DNA of 6,551 bases, from the NCBI GenBank assembly GCA_020445005.1, contig JAGRHM010000078.1, positions 1 to 6,551 of the forward strand. The letters run 5' to 3'. The notes under the pieces are model-generated. The model saw nothing but the letters and a program-made list of their open reading frames with translations, did not search any database and was not told the origin of the DNA. This document shows positions 1 through 6,448 of this stretch, one piece after another (the stretch's first letter is position 1; each line of letters opens with the position of its first letter). The DNA is from Candidatus Competibacteraceae bacterium. Lineage in GTDB: Bacteria > Pseudomonadota > Gammaproteobacteria > Competibacterales > Competibacteraceae. Made by a program: the position numbers and the translations under genes.

Positions 1-1838
1 GTTTCAATCTCCGGGTTCAACTCTTCCAGATGCCGGCGGATGCCTTCCTCGCGGTCATCGATGCAAAACACCACCTGCGCCTTGGGTCGATGTTCGCGCA
101 TCACCCAACGTCCCCGTCCATGATTGCTGGCCAAGGCATTGATGAGCGCTTCCCGGTAATGATGTTCATAAGCGCATTGCCAGATTGCACCGCGCAGACC
201 GGGCGGTAGTTCATCGAGGGTTGCCAGCAGGCGTTCCCGGTCGCTGGGGGAAAGCGCGCGCACCTGGTCGCCGGAGAGTCCCAAATGCTGAGCCAGGCGA
301 AATAGCCGCCAGACGTCGCCATGCACGGTGGGCACACCGGGCTGACCAGCAACTGGGCTATGCCGCCAGGTCCAGATCATATCGGCCAGCGTATTCCAGG
401 AGTCTTTCTCTTCTCTATTCCCCTCCTCCTTAGCCAAAGAGGGGTGGCGCGCAGCACCAGGGTGGTTTGCACCCTCAATCAATCCACGCGCCCGGCTGGC
501 CAGATACTCCGGCAGACGCCCTTCATACAGGGCATAACGCACCAACGCTTCGGCTGAATGAGAAAGTAAATAATCGCGCAGCACCGGCAGCGTGGCCTCC
601 AGCCCCCAGGTGTCATGACACAAACGTTCGCTCCACAGGCGATCAAGCCCGAGCCGCACCGCCAGATAGTCAGCCAGGGCGACCGGCGTTTCCCCATTCG
701 CCGGGTAATCCGCATGGTGCTGCCGCCAATTTATCATCCCCGACCAGCCAGGCAACTCCAGCGCCAGACGGGTGAGATAACCGGCCCAGCGCGACTCGGG
801 AAGGCCCAATCGGCGTAGTTCGGCAACGATCGCGGTGACCGGTTCATCCGGCCAGTGGGTGACTGTTTTGCGTTCATCCGCCAGTCCCGCGCAAGTCCAG
901 GCGAAATCATGCTGCATGAAATGACGCCAGGCCGCGTACAAGCCCGCGTTGCGATTCGGCAAATTCCATGCAGCCAGCCCTTCGTCCAAGTGCGCTGCGC
1001 AACAGCGAATGAGCAGGGGGCGGACCTGATCCAGCAGGTCCTGACCGGTCAGCGCCCGTAGCAGGCCACGCAGCGTAGTTCCCGCGCCGACATCAGTGAA
1101 TAAACGCTCGATCAGCGCCCGGGATTCGGCCTGCATCTGCTGATGGACGACTGGACGTCCGGTATCCTCCACCGTCCCGGCTTTGAACCGGGCCAGCAGC
1201 GACTTGGCCAGGGTCAGTTGCAGATCCACCAGTTCCTCGGGATGAAGACTGGTCGCCGGTAATTGGAAGCTTTCCAGGCCGGCCCGCCACAGGTCTTCTA
1301 AAGCCGACCCGGTATCCTGCGCTGACGCATTTAGCAGGCGCTGACGCGCTGTTTCCGGAACATCGTCCTGAAAGCGGCGCGTCGCATCGAGTTCTTCCAT
1401 GCGCCAAACCAGTTGACTGGGCGTCAACGCTTCCACGCCGTAAATCAGCGAAATGCGCAAAACCTCGCCGCGCTGAATCGTTCGTTCAGCGACTTGCGCC
1501 AGCGTTTCCTCCGCTAGCAAAGTGGGACGTTGGGCAAAAGCGGCGTCGAGATCGGCATCGCCGATCCGTCCGGCTTGGTACAGCTTGCGGAACTCTTCTT
1601 CCGGCAGGTAGGCGCGAATCCCGGTGAGTTGTTCGGCTTCGGCCAGCGCCTGTTCAAAAGGCAGGTGCTGGTAACCATGCAGGGTGTTGTGATGAACAAA
1701 GTTCAGAATCGGCGCTTGGCCGGGCAGCACATGATCCAGGTGAGCAATGGCGTGTTCGACCGTTTGGCGAGGGGTAAGCGACGCTTGCGGGATAGCGTCG
1801 GTTGGCGTATTAACGAGCGCCGTTGTGGTCATGGTCAT
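1..1838 (-). CDS. dabA: DabA-like inorganic carbon transporter subunit (DUF2309/UPF0753), partial: 3' end outside window
   Basis: Partial gene: 612 codons read from ATG at 1838 and run off the left edge, so the C-terminus is missing. The N-terminus has the DUF2309 signature FVHHNTLQGYQHLPFEQAL (about residues 47-65). The visible end has FCIDDREEGIRRHLEEL, with C592, D594 and R596. In characterised DabA this Cys-x-Asp forms half of a beta-carbonic-anhydrase-like zinc site; the other ligands (His and Cys) would lie beyond the window. The family is cytoplasmic and works with a proton-channel subunit to hydrate CO2 and accumulate bicarbonate. The Cys-x-Asp lies about 240 residues later than in the best-studied DabA2, so this is a long form, probably around 1000 residues in full. 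The gene sits 5 bases after the stop of the NuoM-like gene, so the two are surely co-transcribed. Residues about 454-481 are a repeat-derived, low-complexity segment (listed separately). The start could instead be the ATG at 1832, which has better spacing from the AGGA ribosome site. Confidence 0.93.
   Translation of the reverse strand, partial: MTMTTTALVNTPTDAIPQASLTPRQTVEHAIAHLDHVLPGQAPILNFVHHNTLHGYQHLPFEQALAEAEQLTGIRAYLPEEEFRKLYQAGRIGDADLDAAFAQRPTLLAEETLAQVAERTIQRGEVLRISLIYGVEALTPSQLVWRMEELDATRRFQDDVPETARQRLLNASAQDTGSALEDLWRAGLESFQLPATSLHPEELVDLQLTLAKSLLARFKAGTVEDTGRPVVHQQMQAESRALIERLFTDVGAGTTLRGLLRALTGQDLLDQVRPLLIRCCAAHLDEGLAAWNLPNRNAGLYAAWRHFMQHDFAWTCAGLADERKTVTHWPDEPVTAIVAELRRLGLPESRWAGYLTRLALELPGWSGMINWRQHHADYPANGETPVALADYLAVRLGLDRLWSERLCHDTWGLEATLPVLRDYLLSHSAEALVRYALYEGRLPEYLASRARGLIEGANHPGAARHPSLAKEEGNREEKDSWNTLADMIWTWRHSPVAGQPGVPTVHGDVWRLFRLAQHLGLSGDQVRALSPSDRERLLATLDELPPGLRGAIWQCAYEHHYREALINALASNHGRGRWVMREHRPKAQVVFCIDDREEGIRRHLEELNPEIE
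412..475. repeat. REP-like inverted-repeat element embedded in frame in dabA
   Basis: CCCCTC (420-425) and GAGGGG (439-444) form a perfect 6-bp inverted pair around a 13-base spacer. Next to them GGTGGCGC (443-450) and GCAGCACC (451-458) pair at 6 of 8 positions with no loop. The related motifs GGGGTGG (441-447) and AGGGTGG (459-465) flank that hairpin. The pattern (CCCTCC, AAAGAGGGGTGG, AGGGTGGTT) resembles palindromic repeats dispersed through many proteobacterial genomes. In dabA's frame it encodes a low-complexity stretch, including HPSLAKEEG (residues 465-473), without breaking the gene. Whether copies exist elsewhere in this genome cannot be seen here. Confidence 0.5.
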
Positions 1839-1841
1839 CGT

Positions 1842-1845
1842 TCCT
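1842..1845 (-). promoter_or_regulatory. Ribosome binding site of dabA, overlapping the end of the upstream gene
   Basis: On the minus strand AGGA lies across the TAG stop of the NuoM-like gene. It is 3 bases before the ATG at 1838 and 9 bases before a second in-frame ATG at 1832. The spacing favours the second ATG (protein starting MTTTALVN), and the overlap with the stop suggests translational coupling. The choice changes the protein by only two residues. Confidence 0.5.
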
Positions 1846-3310
1846 ACGGCAGTGGGATGAAAATGGCGGTCAATTCCGTCACTGTGGCGCTGATCAATTT
1901 GATGACCGGCGCAGGCATTATGCCCAGAATCAGCACCCCCGCCGCCAAGGGAACCGCCGCCAACAGCTCGCACGGCTGTAAATCGCGAAGCTCTGCCATC
2001 TCCGGGCGCACCGGACCCGCGAATAAACCGCCGATCGTGCGCACTGCGTAAGCGGCGCTGATCAACACGCCAAGACTGGCCAGGGTCATCCACCAGCCCC
2101 ACTGTTGAAAACCGCCAATTAAAACATGCAGTTCGGCGATAAACCCGACCAAACCCGGCATCCCCATGCCGGCCAGCAGGGCCAGAGTAATGAGGAAGGC
2201 AAAGCGCGGCGTCACCCGGATCAGCGCCCCGTAATCGGCGACCTCGCGGGTATGGGTGCGTTCGTAGAGCAGGCCGATCAGCAGGAACAGCGCGCCAGCG
2301 ACCAGGCCATGGGCGGTCATTTGCAGAACCGCGCCGAGCAGGCCGATCTCGTTCAGCGTGGACAGACCCAGCAGCACGACTCCCATGTGGCTGGCTGAGG
2401 AGTAGGCGATCATCGCCTTTAGATCAGTTTGTCGCCAGGCCAGCAAGCCGCCATAAAGAATGCTGACCAGGGCGATGCCGACCAGCAGCGGTTGTAAGGC
2501 CAGTGCGCCCTCCGGCAGTATCGCCATGACGCGCAGCAGCCCATAAGCGCCCATTTTCAGTAACACGCCGGAGAGCAGAATACTGACCGGACTGGGCGCT
2601 TCAACATGGGCCAGCGGCAACCAGCCGTGCAAGGGGAAGATGGGGATTTTCACCCCGAAGCCGATCAGGAAGGCCAACAGCAGCCAGATTTGCTCCTGAC
2701 GAGGTAAATCTACGGCGGCCTCGGCGATGGCGGTCATGGCAAACGATTGAGTCGGCGTCAACCGGTAGATGATAATCAGGCCGATCAGGATGAAAATCGC
2801 CCCGCCCATGGTGTATAGCACGAAATTCAGGCTGGCGGCATGGCGTTTTTTGCCGCCCCACAGATCGATGAGAAAGAACAGCGGGATGAGGGTCAGCTCC
2901 CAGAACATGAAGAACAACGACCAGTCGCGGGCCATGAACACCCCGAGCATCCCGAATTCCAGAATTAGCATCCAGGCGTAGTAGCCTTTGACGCCAGTGG
3001 TTATCCGGTCGGAAGCCAATAGCGCTACGGCGACCAGCAAGGTTGTTAGCAACACCATCGGCAAGGCCAGGCCATCAACGCCCAGGGCGTAGGAAACGCC
3101 GATGGTAGCGCTCCAGACAACCTGCTCGGTGAATTGAATAGCGGACGTACTGTAATCAAACGAGGCCAGCAAGCTCCATGACAATGCCAGGGTCAGTCCG
3201 GCATGAACCAGGGCCAGACCGCGAATCAGTCGCTGCTGAGCGGCTGGCAGCAAGGCGACCAGCAAGGCGCCAAAGAAGGGAACCCATAGAATGAGGCTGA
3301 GCATGTGCAT
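1844..3310 (-). CDS. NuoM-like proton-conducting membrane subunit, probable membrane partner of DabA (DabB role)
   Basis: A 488-residue polytopic membrane protein of the proton-conducting Nuo/Mrp antiporter family (PF00361). It is hydrophobic throughout, with an estimated 12-14 transmembrane helices. It matches complex I subunit 4 (NuoM, about 509 residues in E. coli). The run WELTLIPLFFLIDLWGG carries E138, GVKIPIFPLHGWLP carries K221 and H228, LLKMGAYG carries K252, and FIAELHV carries E393. These correspond to the NuoM channel residues E144, K234, K265 and E407 of E. coli. DLKAMIAYSSASHMG (K298) is also typical. There is no NuoL-type lateral helix extension. No other nuo genes are seen; instead dabA follows after 5 bases, so I infer a role as the proton channel for DabA rather than in complex I. 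The start could be ATG 3310 or ATG 3304 (third residue); neither has a strong ribosome site. A TATAAT promoter element lies 36 bases upstream of 3310. Confidence 0.9.
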   Translation of the reverse strand: MHMLSLILWVPFFGALLVALLPAAQQRLIRGLALVHAGLTLALSWSLLASFDYSTSAIQFTEQVVWSATIGVSYALGVDGLALPMVLLTTLLVAVALLASDRITTGVKGYYAWMLILEFGMLGVFMARDWSLFFMFWELTLIPLFFLIDLWGGKKRHAASLNFVLYTMGGAIFILIGLIIIYRLTPTQSFAMTAIAEAAVDLPRQEQIWLLLAFLIGFGVKIPIFPLHGWLPLAHVEAPSPVSILLSGVLLKMGAYGLLRVMAILPEGALALQPLLVGIALVSILYGGLLAWRQTDLKAMIAYSSASHMGVVLLGLSTLNEIGLLGAVLQMTAHGLVAGALFLLIGLLYERTHTREVADYGALIRVTPRFAFLITLALLAGMGMPGLVGFIAELHVLIGGFQQWGWWMTLASLGVLISAAYAVRTIGGLFAGPVRPEMAELRDLQPCELLAAVPLAAGVLILGIMPAPVIKLISATVTELTAIFIPLP

Positions 3311-3345
3311 GAGAAAACGGCTCTGTTCTTTAGTATTCTGTTGGG

Positions 3346-3351
3346 ATTATA
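3346..3351 (-). promoter_or_regulatory. Candidate sigma-70 -10 element for the NuoM-like/dabA operon
   Basis: The minus strand reads TATAAT, a perfect -10 hexamer, ending 35 bases before the ATG at 3310. The hexamer 17 bases further upstream is GACACT, a poor -35 match. This suggests either a weak constitutive promoter or one that needs an activator. The predicted start is near 3339, giving a leader of about 30 bases. It lies in the only non-coding gap before the operon. Confidence 0.5.
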
Positions 3352-3400
3352 TCTTGTGGCCAGTAGTCAGTGTCGTTAATGAGCAACTTTTGATTTTTAT

Positions 3401-3405
3401 GGAGA
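3401..3405 (+). promoter_or_regulatory. Ribosome binding site of ycgL
   Basis: GGAGA lies with its GGAG core 7 bases before the ATG at 3412, which is ideal spacing and fixes that start. A second ATG at 3399 overlaps this site in another frame and opens only a 10-codon ORF, with no ribosome site of its own. Confidence 0.75.
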
Positions 3406-3411
3406 AATTCG

Positions 3412-3672
3412 ATGCAGTGTTCGATCTATAAAAGCAATAAAAAACAATATATTTATCTTTATCTGGCCGCCAAGGATGATTTTTCCCACATCCCCGAGGC
3501 GCTGCTGAAATTGCTGGGCGAGCCGGTGCATGTCATGGATCTGGACCTGCATCCCGAACGGCGACTGGCACAGGAAGACGTGGTAGAGGTATTGCGTAAT
3601 CTTGAGGAGCAGGGCTGGCATTTGCAGATGCCCCAGCGCGAGGAAGGGTTGAGGATCGAGGTTAGGCATTGA
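3412..3672 (+). CDS. ycgL: YcgL domain protein (DUF709)
   Basis: An 86-residue protein with the YcgL pattern. The N-terminal strand MQCSIYKSNKKQYIYLYL is followed by KDDFSHIPEALLKLLGEP (residues about 22-39), then DLHPERRLAQEDVVEVLRNL and EQGWHLQMP. E. coli YcgL has the matching order (C-IY-S-K, TYLYV, KDDFSRVPE, EQGYYLQLP). The biochemical role of the family is not established; it is a small soluble alpha/beta fold found mainly in gammaproteobacteria and therefore helps place the organism. A good ribosome site supports ATG 3412. The gene is divergent from the carbon-uptake operon and convergent with the DUF218 gene, with 67 bases between the two stops, so it is probably monocistronic. The first 60 bases are markedly AT-rich compared with neighbouring genes. 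E. coli YcgL is somewhat longer at the C-terminus. Confidence 0.9.
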   Translation: MQCSIYKSNKKQYIYLYLAAKDDFSHIPEALLKLLGEPVHVMDLDLHPERRLAQEDVVEVLRNLEEQGWHLQMPQREEGLRIEVRH

Positions 3673-3739
3673 AAACAGCAAGAGCCTATACGGAATGAGT
3701 TCATGGCGGGGATTGAGCGGTTTTCGTCAAGAGAAAAGG

Positions 3740-4498
3740 CTATCGGGCCTTGGGATAACGCAAGATATACCACCCGCGTCCCAGCCACTCGTAGCAACCG
3801 TAATGAATTTCTGTGATGGCGCGTATTGAGGGCAACCAGGATTGGGGATCAAGCCAGTCAGGCTGGGCGTCAAAGAACAAAGTAGGGGCGGGAATGACGT
3901 TCAGTCCATGCGCCTCGAAAGCCATAATGGCCCGGGGCTGATGCGCGGCGTTGGTGACTAGCAGAATCGTGTCAATGCGGCGTCGACGCAAAATCGCTGC
4001 GCTATAGGCGGCGTTTTCCCAGGTATTGCGGCTCCGGGTCTCAATCAATACCGGACCGATTCCGAATTCCCGCTCTAGAATGGTTTTCATTAACTCAGCC
4101 TCGGTCGGCTGGTCTTCTTTAATACGGCCGCCGGCCGCCAGCACCGGCAAGCCGGTGCGCTGCGCCAGGTGGGCAGCATAGCGTACCCGGCCCAGAGTGC
4201 GCTCATGCACAGTCGGGCCATCGCCATACTCCGGCGCGTCTTTATGCAGGCCTCCCCCCAGCACCACGATTGCGCCAATTTTATGCAAGGGTAAAAAGTA
4301 TTCGTTCAGCACCGGTTCTGTTTGCAAGGAATAGCTCAATAATCCAGCGGTCACGGGAATGCTGCACAGATAGCCGGAGACGGTCCCGATAATGAGTAAC
4401 ATCGACGCCAGCCTTTGGCGCCAGCGCCACAGGAGCAAGCCCAGCAGACTAATGAGCAATGGTCCGCTGGGCGGCAAGAGCAGGATTTTGATCAGCAC
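3740..4498 (-). CDS. YdcF/ElyC-like DUF218 inner-membrane protein
   Basis: A 252-residue protein with two N-terminal hydrophobic segments (about 9-25 and 32-55) and a soluble DUF218 domain. Its motifs are IVVLGGGLHKD (77-87), the downstream VLAAGGR (119-125), TRSRNTWENAAYSA (154-167), and LLVTNAAHQPRAIMAF (179-194). The order and length match E. coli ElyC (about 259 residues: VVLGGG, TGG, LLVTSASHLPRA). ElyC and SanA are linked to envelope or peptidoglycan integrity; YdcF itself binds S-adenosylmethionine. The reaction here is unknown, and an envelope role is inference from family. The start is GTG at 4498: an in-frame TAA lies just upstream, at about 4535-4537, and no earlier ATG, GTG or TTG is in frame. 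No clear ribosome site precedes it, so a later start is possible but would cut into the first membrane segment. The gene is transcribed alone and convergent with ycgL. Confidence 0.87.
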   Translation of the reverse strand: MLIKILLLPPSGPLLISLLGLLLWRWRQRLASMLLIIGTVSGYLCSIPVTAGLLSYSLQTEPVLNEYFLPLHKIGAIVVLGGGLHKDAPEYGDGPTVHERTLGRVRYAAHLAQRTGLPVLAAGGRIKEDQPTEAELMKTILEREFGIGPVLIETRSRNTWENAAYSAAILRRRRIDTILLVTNAAHQPRAIMAFEAHGLNVIPAPTLFFDAQPDWLDPQSWLPSIRAITEIHYGCYEWLGRGWYILRYPKAR

Positions 4499-4546
4499 TG
4501 AGGCAAAATCATCTGGCCAAGGCGAATTGACAACTTACAAACCGCC

Positions 4547-4575
4547 ATGACGATGGGCCGTGATGCTTCTATACT
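4547..4575 (+). promoter_or_regulatory. Candidate sigma-70 promoter for the ydcH-like gene
   Basis: ATGACG (4547-4552, 4 of 6 to the -35 consensus) and TATACT (4570-4575, 5 of 6 to the -10 consensus) are 17 bases apart. The predicted start is near 4582, giving a leader of about 62 bases. A 10-bp perfect palindrome, ATGAATTCAT (4584-4593), lies just after the predicted start, and TTCATCA occurs twice (4589-4595 and 4603-4609). Either could bind a regulator, but neither matches an operator I recognise. Confidence 0.45.
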
Positions 4576-4627
4576 TAACAATCATGAATTCATCACGAAA
4601 GGTTCATCAGTCCTAACAACCCCTTTG

Positions 4628-4634
4628 AGAGGAG
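4628..4634 (+). promoter_or_regulatory. Ribosome binding site of the ydcH-like gene
   Basis: AGAGGAG is a strong Shine-Dalgarno sequence. It is 10 bases before the ATG at 4645, which encodes the conserved DUF465 start, and only 3 bases before an out-of-frame ATG at 4638. The DUF465 N-terminus (MLGESHDL) makes 4645 the real start. Confidence 0.65.
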
Positions 4635-4644
4635 AACATGCCCC

Positions 4645-4905
4645 ATGCTTGGAGAGAGTCACGATCTATTCCATGAGTTTCCCGAGTACCAGAACCGCAT
4701 TGCTGAACTGAAAGCCGCTGATTCCCAATTTGCTCAATTATACGGCGAGTATCATGCCGTCAACGATGAAGTAGAACGGATTGAGTTGCAGATCGAGACG
4801 CCTTCCGATTTTTACACGGAAACCCTCAAAAAGAAGCGATTGCATCTCAAGGACGAGATTTACGCGATTCTGCGAACCAAAGCGCGCGCTGAAGCGCTGG
4901 TTTGA
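4645..4905 (+). CDS. YdcH/DUF465 family small helical protein
   Basis: An 86-residue, highly charged protein predicted to be almost entirely helical. It follows the DUF465 pattern: LGESHDLFHEFPEYQNRI (residues 2-19), then a central helix with YGEYHAVNDEVERIE (about 33-47), and TLKKKRLHLKDEIYAIL near 60-76, close to YdcH proteins of proteobacteria. The function is not established; the family resembles a short antiparallel helical hairpin that could mediate protein contacts. It is slightly longer than typical 70-80 residue members because of the tail RTKARAEALV. ATG 4645 is supported by the family N-terminus and a strong upstream ribosome site. It is divergent from the DUF218 gene and convergent with the two-TM protein gene, leaving 43 bases between stops, so it is probably transcribed alone. 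Confidence 0.88.
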   Translation: MLGESHDLFHEFPEYQNRIAELKAADSQFAQLYGEYHAVNDEVERIELQIETPSDFYTETLKKKRLHLKDEIYAILRTKARAEALV

Positions 4906-4948
4906 GAACCCGCTTGTTCAATCCTGGGAATGCCGCCGGTTTCTTGTA

Positions 4949-5410
4949 CTAAATCGCGTCATTAGGTGACGCTAGCGGTGCCTTTTCATAGCGGTTAATA
5001 ATATCGGACGTTGCCTCGTCGCGGACGGACGCTTCAGGAACCAGGGGAGGACCAGGATCGTTCTGGATGGCCGCAGCGGTTCGGGTGCGAACGCGGCGGG
5101 GCCGCTCAGGTTTTTGCGTGTTTTTTTGCGCATTCGGCCCGACGGCGGTCATGGCCAACGGTCGGTGGCCAACGCTGGGCGGCTCAATATCTACGGCTGA
5201 GGTGGAGCGCGCCCGTCGCAGCCAGCCGAGAATGCGGCGTTCCACCACCTCTTGGCCGGCAGGCGATAAATCCCGAAAAATGAGCGCGCCGATGCCGAGT
5301 AGCAAGGTCAATCCGCCGACGAAAAACACCAGCGGTTGCATGAAGGCGATCGCCAGTATAGCCAGCAGGGCAAGGACAGTATGCCGAATTTTCAACGGGG
5401 AGATCTCCAT
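4949..5410 (-). CDS. Unrecognised two-TM protein with a basic, proline-rich tail; phosphatase operon partner
   Basis: 153 residues that I cannot assign to a named family. Residues 11-24 and 27-45 are strongly hydrophobic and form a probable helical hairpin (VLALLAILAIAFM, then LVFFVGGLTLLLGIGALIF). An amphipathic charged stretch follows (about 52-69, VVERRILGWLRRARS). The tail (70-153) looks disordered, is rich in Pro, Arg and Thr, and has a basic patch PERPRRVRTRT (101-111). Under the positive-inside rule the Arg-rich tail should be cytoplasmic. The gene starts 12 bases after the stop of the PP2C-type phosphatase, so it is probably co-transcribed and may anchor it or be its substrate; that is inference. 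AGG sits directly against the ATG at 5410, too close to be a normal ribosome site. TTG at residue 6, with GGAG 9 bases before it, is an alternative start. Confidence 0.7.
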   Translation of the reverse strand: MEISPLKIRHTVLALLAILAIAFMQPLVFFVGGLTLLLGIGALIFRDLSPAGQEVVERRILGWLRRARSTSAVDIEPPSVGHRPLAMTAVGPNAQKNTQKPERPRRVRTRTAAAIQNDPGPPLVPEASVRDEATSDIINRYEKAPLASPNDAI

Positions 5411-5422
5411 CCTGAGCCGGGG

Positions 5423-6448
5423 TCAGGAACCGTCAGGGGCATCAGCGGTCTCGAGGGTGGGTTTGCGCAAAAGGATGACCGTGCAATTATCGTCCGGCTG
5501 ATGCTGTTGCTGCTGAATCGCTACCGCCAGTTCGTCCAATAGCGCGTCAAGAAGTTCCTCAAGGGGACGATGAGGTTGCGCCAGCAACACCGGCCAACGC
5601 TTAATAAACGCTTGTGGATTGCGCAAGTGCCACAGACCGTCGCTGGCCATCAAATAAACCTGATCGGATTCCAGCTCCAGAAGACGACGATCATTCAACC
5701 CGCGCAGGAACAGGGGCAAGTTGCCCTCGTGCAGCTCATAAAGCTCCTCGTCAATAGTGTCAGCGTAAAAATTCGTTGCGCCGAGAGTGCTGCCCAGGAT
5801 AAAAGCCTGACTGATTTGCGAACTGGTTTGAACATGGACCTGTTGCAGCCATTGAGCGCTGTCCAGCAGGCCCAACATGGCCAGATGAGTAGCAGGTACG
5901 TGATCCACGGTCAGACACTGGACGTTACCGGGGTCGATGGCGTAAATGCGCGAATCGCCCACATGGAACAGTATCGCCGGAGAGCGGGGCGGGATTTCCA
6001 GAAGAATGAGCGTGCACCCGGTTTCCAATCCGGCGGTCTGGAATTCCTGGTAAAGCCGCCGATGCAAGCCATTCAGTCCATTGGATAATTGCGCCAGATC
6101 GGTGGCGGCGGACAGTTCGAGTAGGCCCTCGACGGCTTTTTCAGCCGCTTCCCGTCCATGACTGTGGCCACCCATGCCATCGAGTACGGCGACTCGCTGA
6201 TGGCCATCCGGCCAGTCCGGCAACTGGAGCCGGGTTTCCTGTTCATTCCAGAGAAATCGCGCGCGTCCTCGATCATCGATGAACAAAAAATTGTCCTGGT
6301 TTTCATGGCGTCCATAGCCGGTTGGCGAACGCACCGAGCGTATGGCGATGTCCAGGTGAGACGTGCGGCACGGGGAGGTCGTGTGGGAGATGGGTTCCGC
6401 ATTCGAAAGAGATAATGGATGGTCAGTGTGCATCTGCGGTTGGATCAT
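5423..6448 (-). CDS. PPM/PP2C-family serine/threonine protein phosphatase
   Basis: 341 residues with the complete PPM motif set: GRHENQDNF (46-54), VAVLDGMGGHSHGREAAEKA (86-105), GCTLILL (144-150), FHVGDSRIYAID (161-172), LTVDH (179-183), LMASDGLW (266-273) and the terminal DDNCTVILL (319-327). The metal-binding aspartates expected from the family are present (D52, D90, D270, D320), so it should be an active Mg/Mn-dependent Ser/Thr phosphatase. There is no signal peptide or membrane segment, so it is cytoplasmic. Residues 1-31 precede the catalytic core, are Ser/Thr/His-rich and not conserved. ATG 6448 has no obvious ribosome site, and the true start could be M6. A Gln run (312-315) precedes the last motif. 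It is the first gene of a pair with the two-TM protein. No partner Ser/Thr kinase lies in the window, and I see no type VI secretion genes to suggest the PppA role. Confidence 0.92.
   Translation of the reverse strand: MIQPQMHTDHPLSLSNAEPISHTTSPCRTSHLDIAIRSVRSPTGYGRHENQDNFLFIDDRGRARFLWNEQETRLQLPDWPDGHQRVAVLDGMGGHSHGREAAEKAVEGLLELSAATDLAQLSNGLNGLHRRLYQEFQTAGLETGCTLILLEIPPRSPAILFHVGDSRIYAIDPGNVQCLTVDHVPATHLAMLGLLDSAQWLQQVHVQTSSQISQAFILGSTLGATNFYADTIDEELYELHEGNLPLFLRGLNDRRLLELESDQVYLMASDGLWHLRNPQAFIKRWPVLLAQPHRPLEELLDALLDELAVAIQQQQHQPDDNCTVILLRKPTLETADAPDGS

Noticed and set aside
467..775. Plus-strand open frame of 102 codons inside dabA
   Set aside because: It is Pro/Ala-rich composition without motifs, and the dabA reading is continuous through it.
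1530..2051. 173-codon plus-strand open frame crossing the dabA/NuoM-like junction
   Set aside because: It lies antisense to two strongly supported genes, has low-complexity, family-less protein sequence, and spans their junction. It is a by-product of GC-rich codon use on the minus strand.
1844..3310. Reading the NuoM-like gene as part of a respiratory complex I operon
   Set aside because: No nuoL or other complex I gene precedes it, it follows its own promoter region, and dabA rather than nuoN follows.
3735..3750. AAGGC/GCCTT inverted repeat between the convergent ycgL and DUF218 genes, considered as a terminator
   Set aside because: Only a 5-bp stem, no T run on either side, and it overlaps the DUF218 stop codon.
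4527..4532. Perfect TTGACA on the plus strand in the 4499-4644 gap
   Set aside because: The position 17 bases downstream (4550-4555, ACGATG) is not a -10, and the nearest good -10 (4570-4575) is 37 bases away.
5570..6088. 172-codon plus-strand open frame antisense to the phosphatase
   Set aside because: The opposite strand encodes every PPM motif in order; this frame has no recognisable domain.
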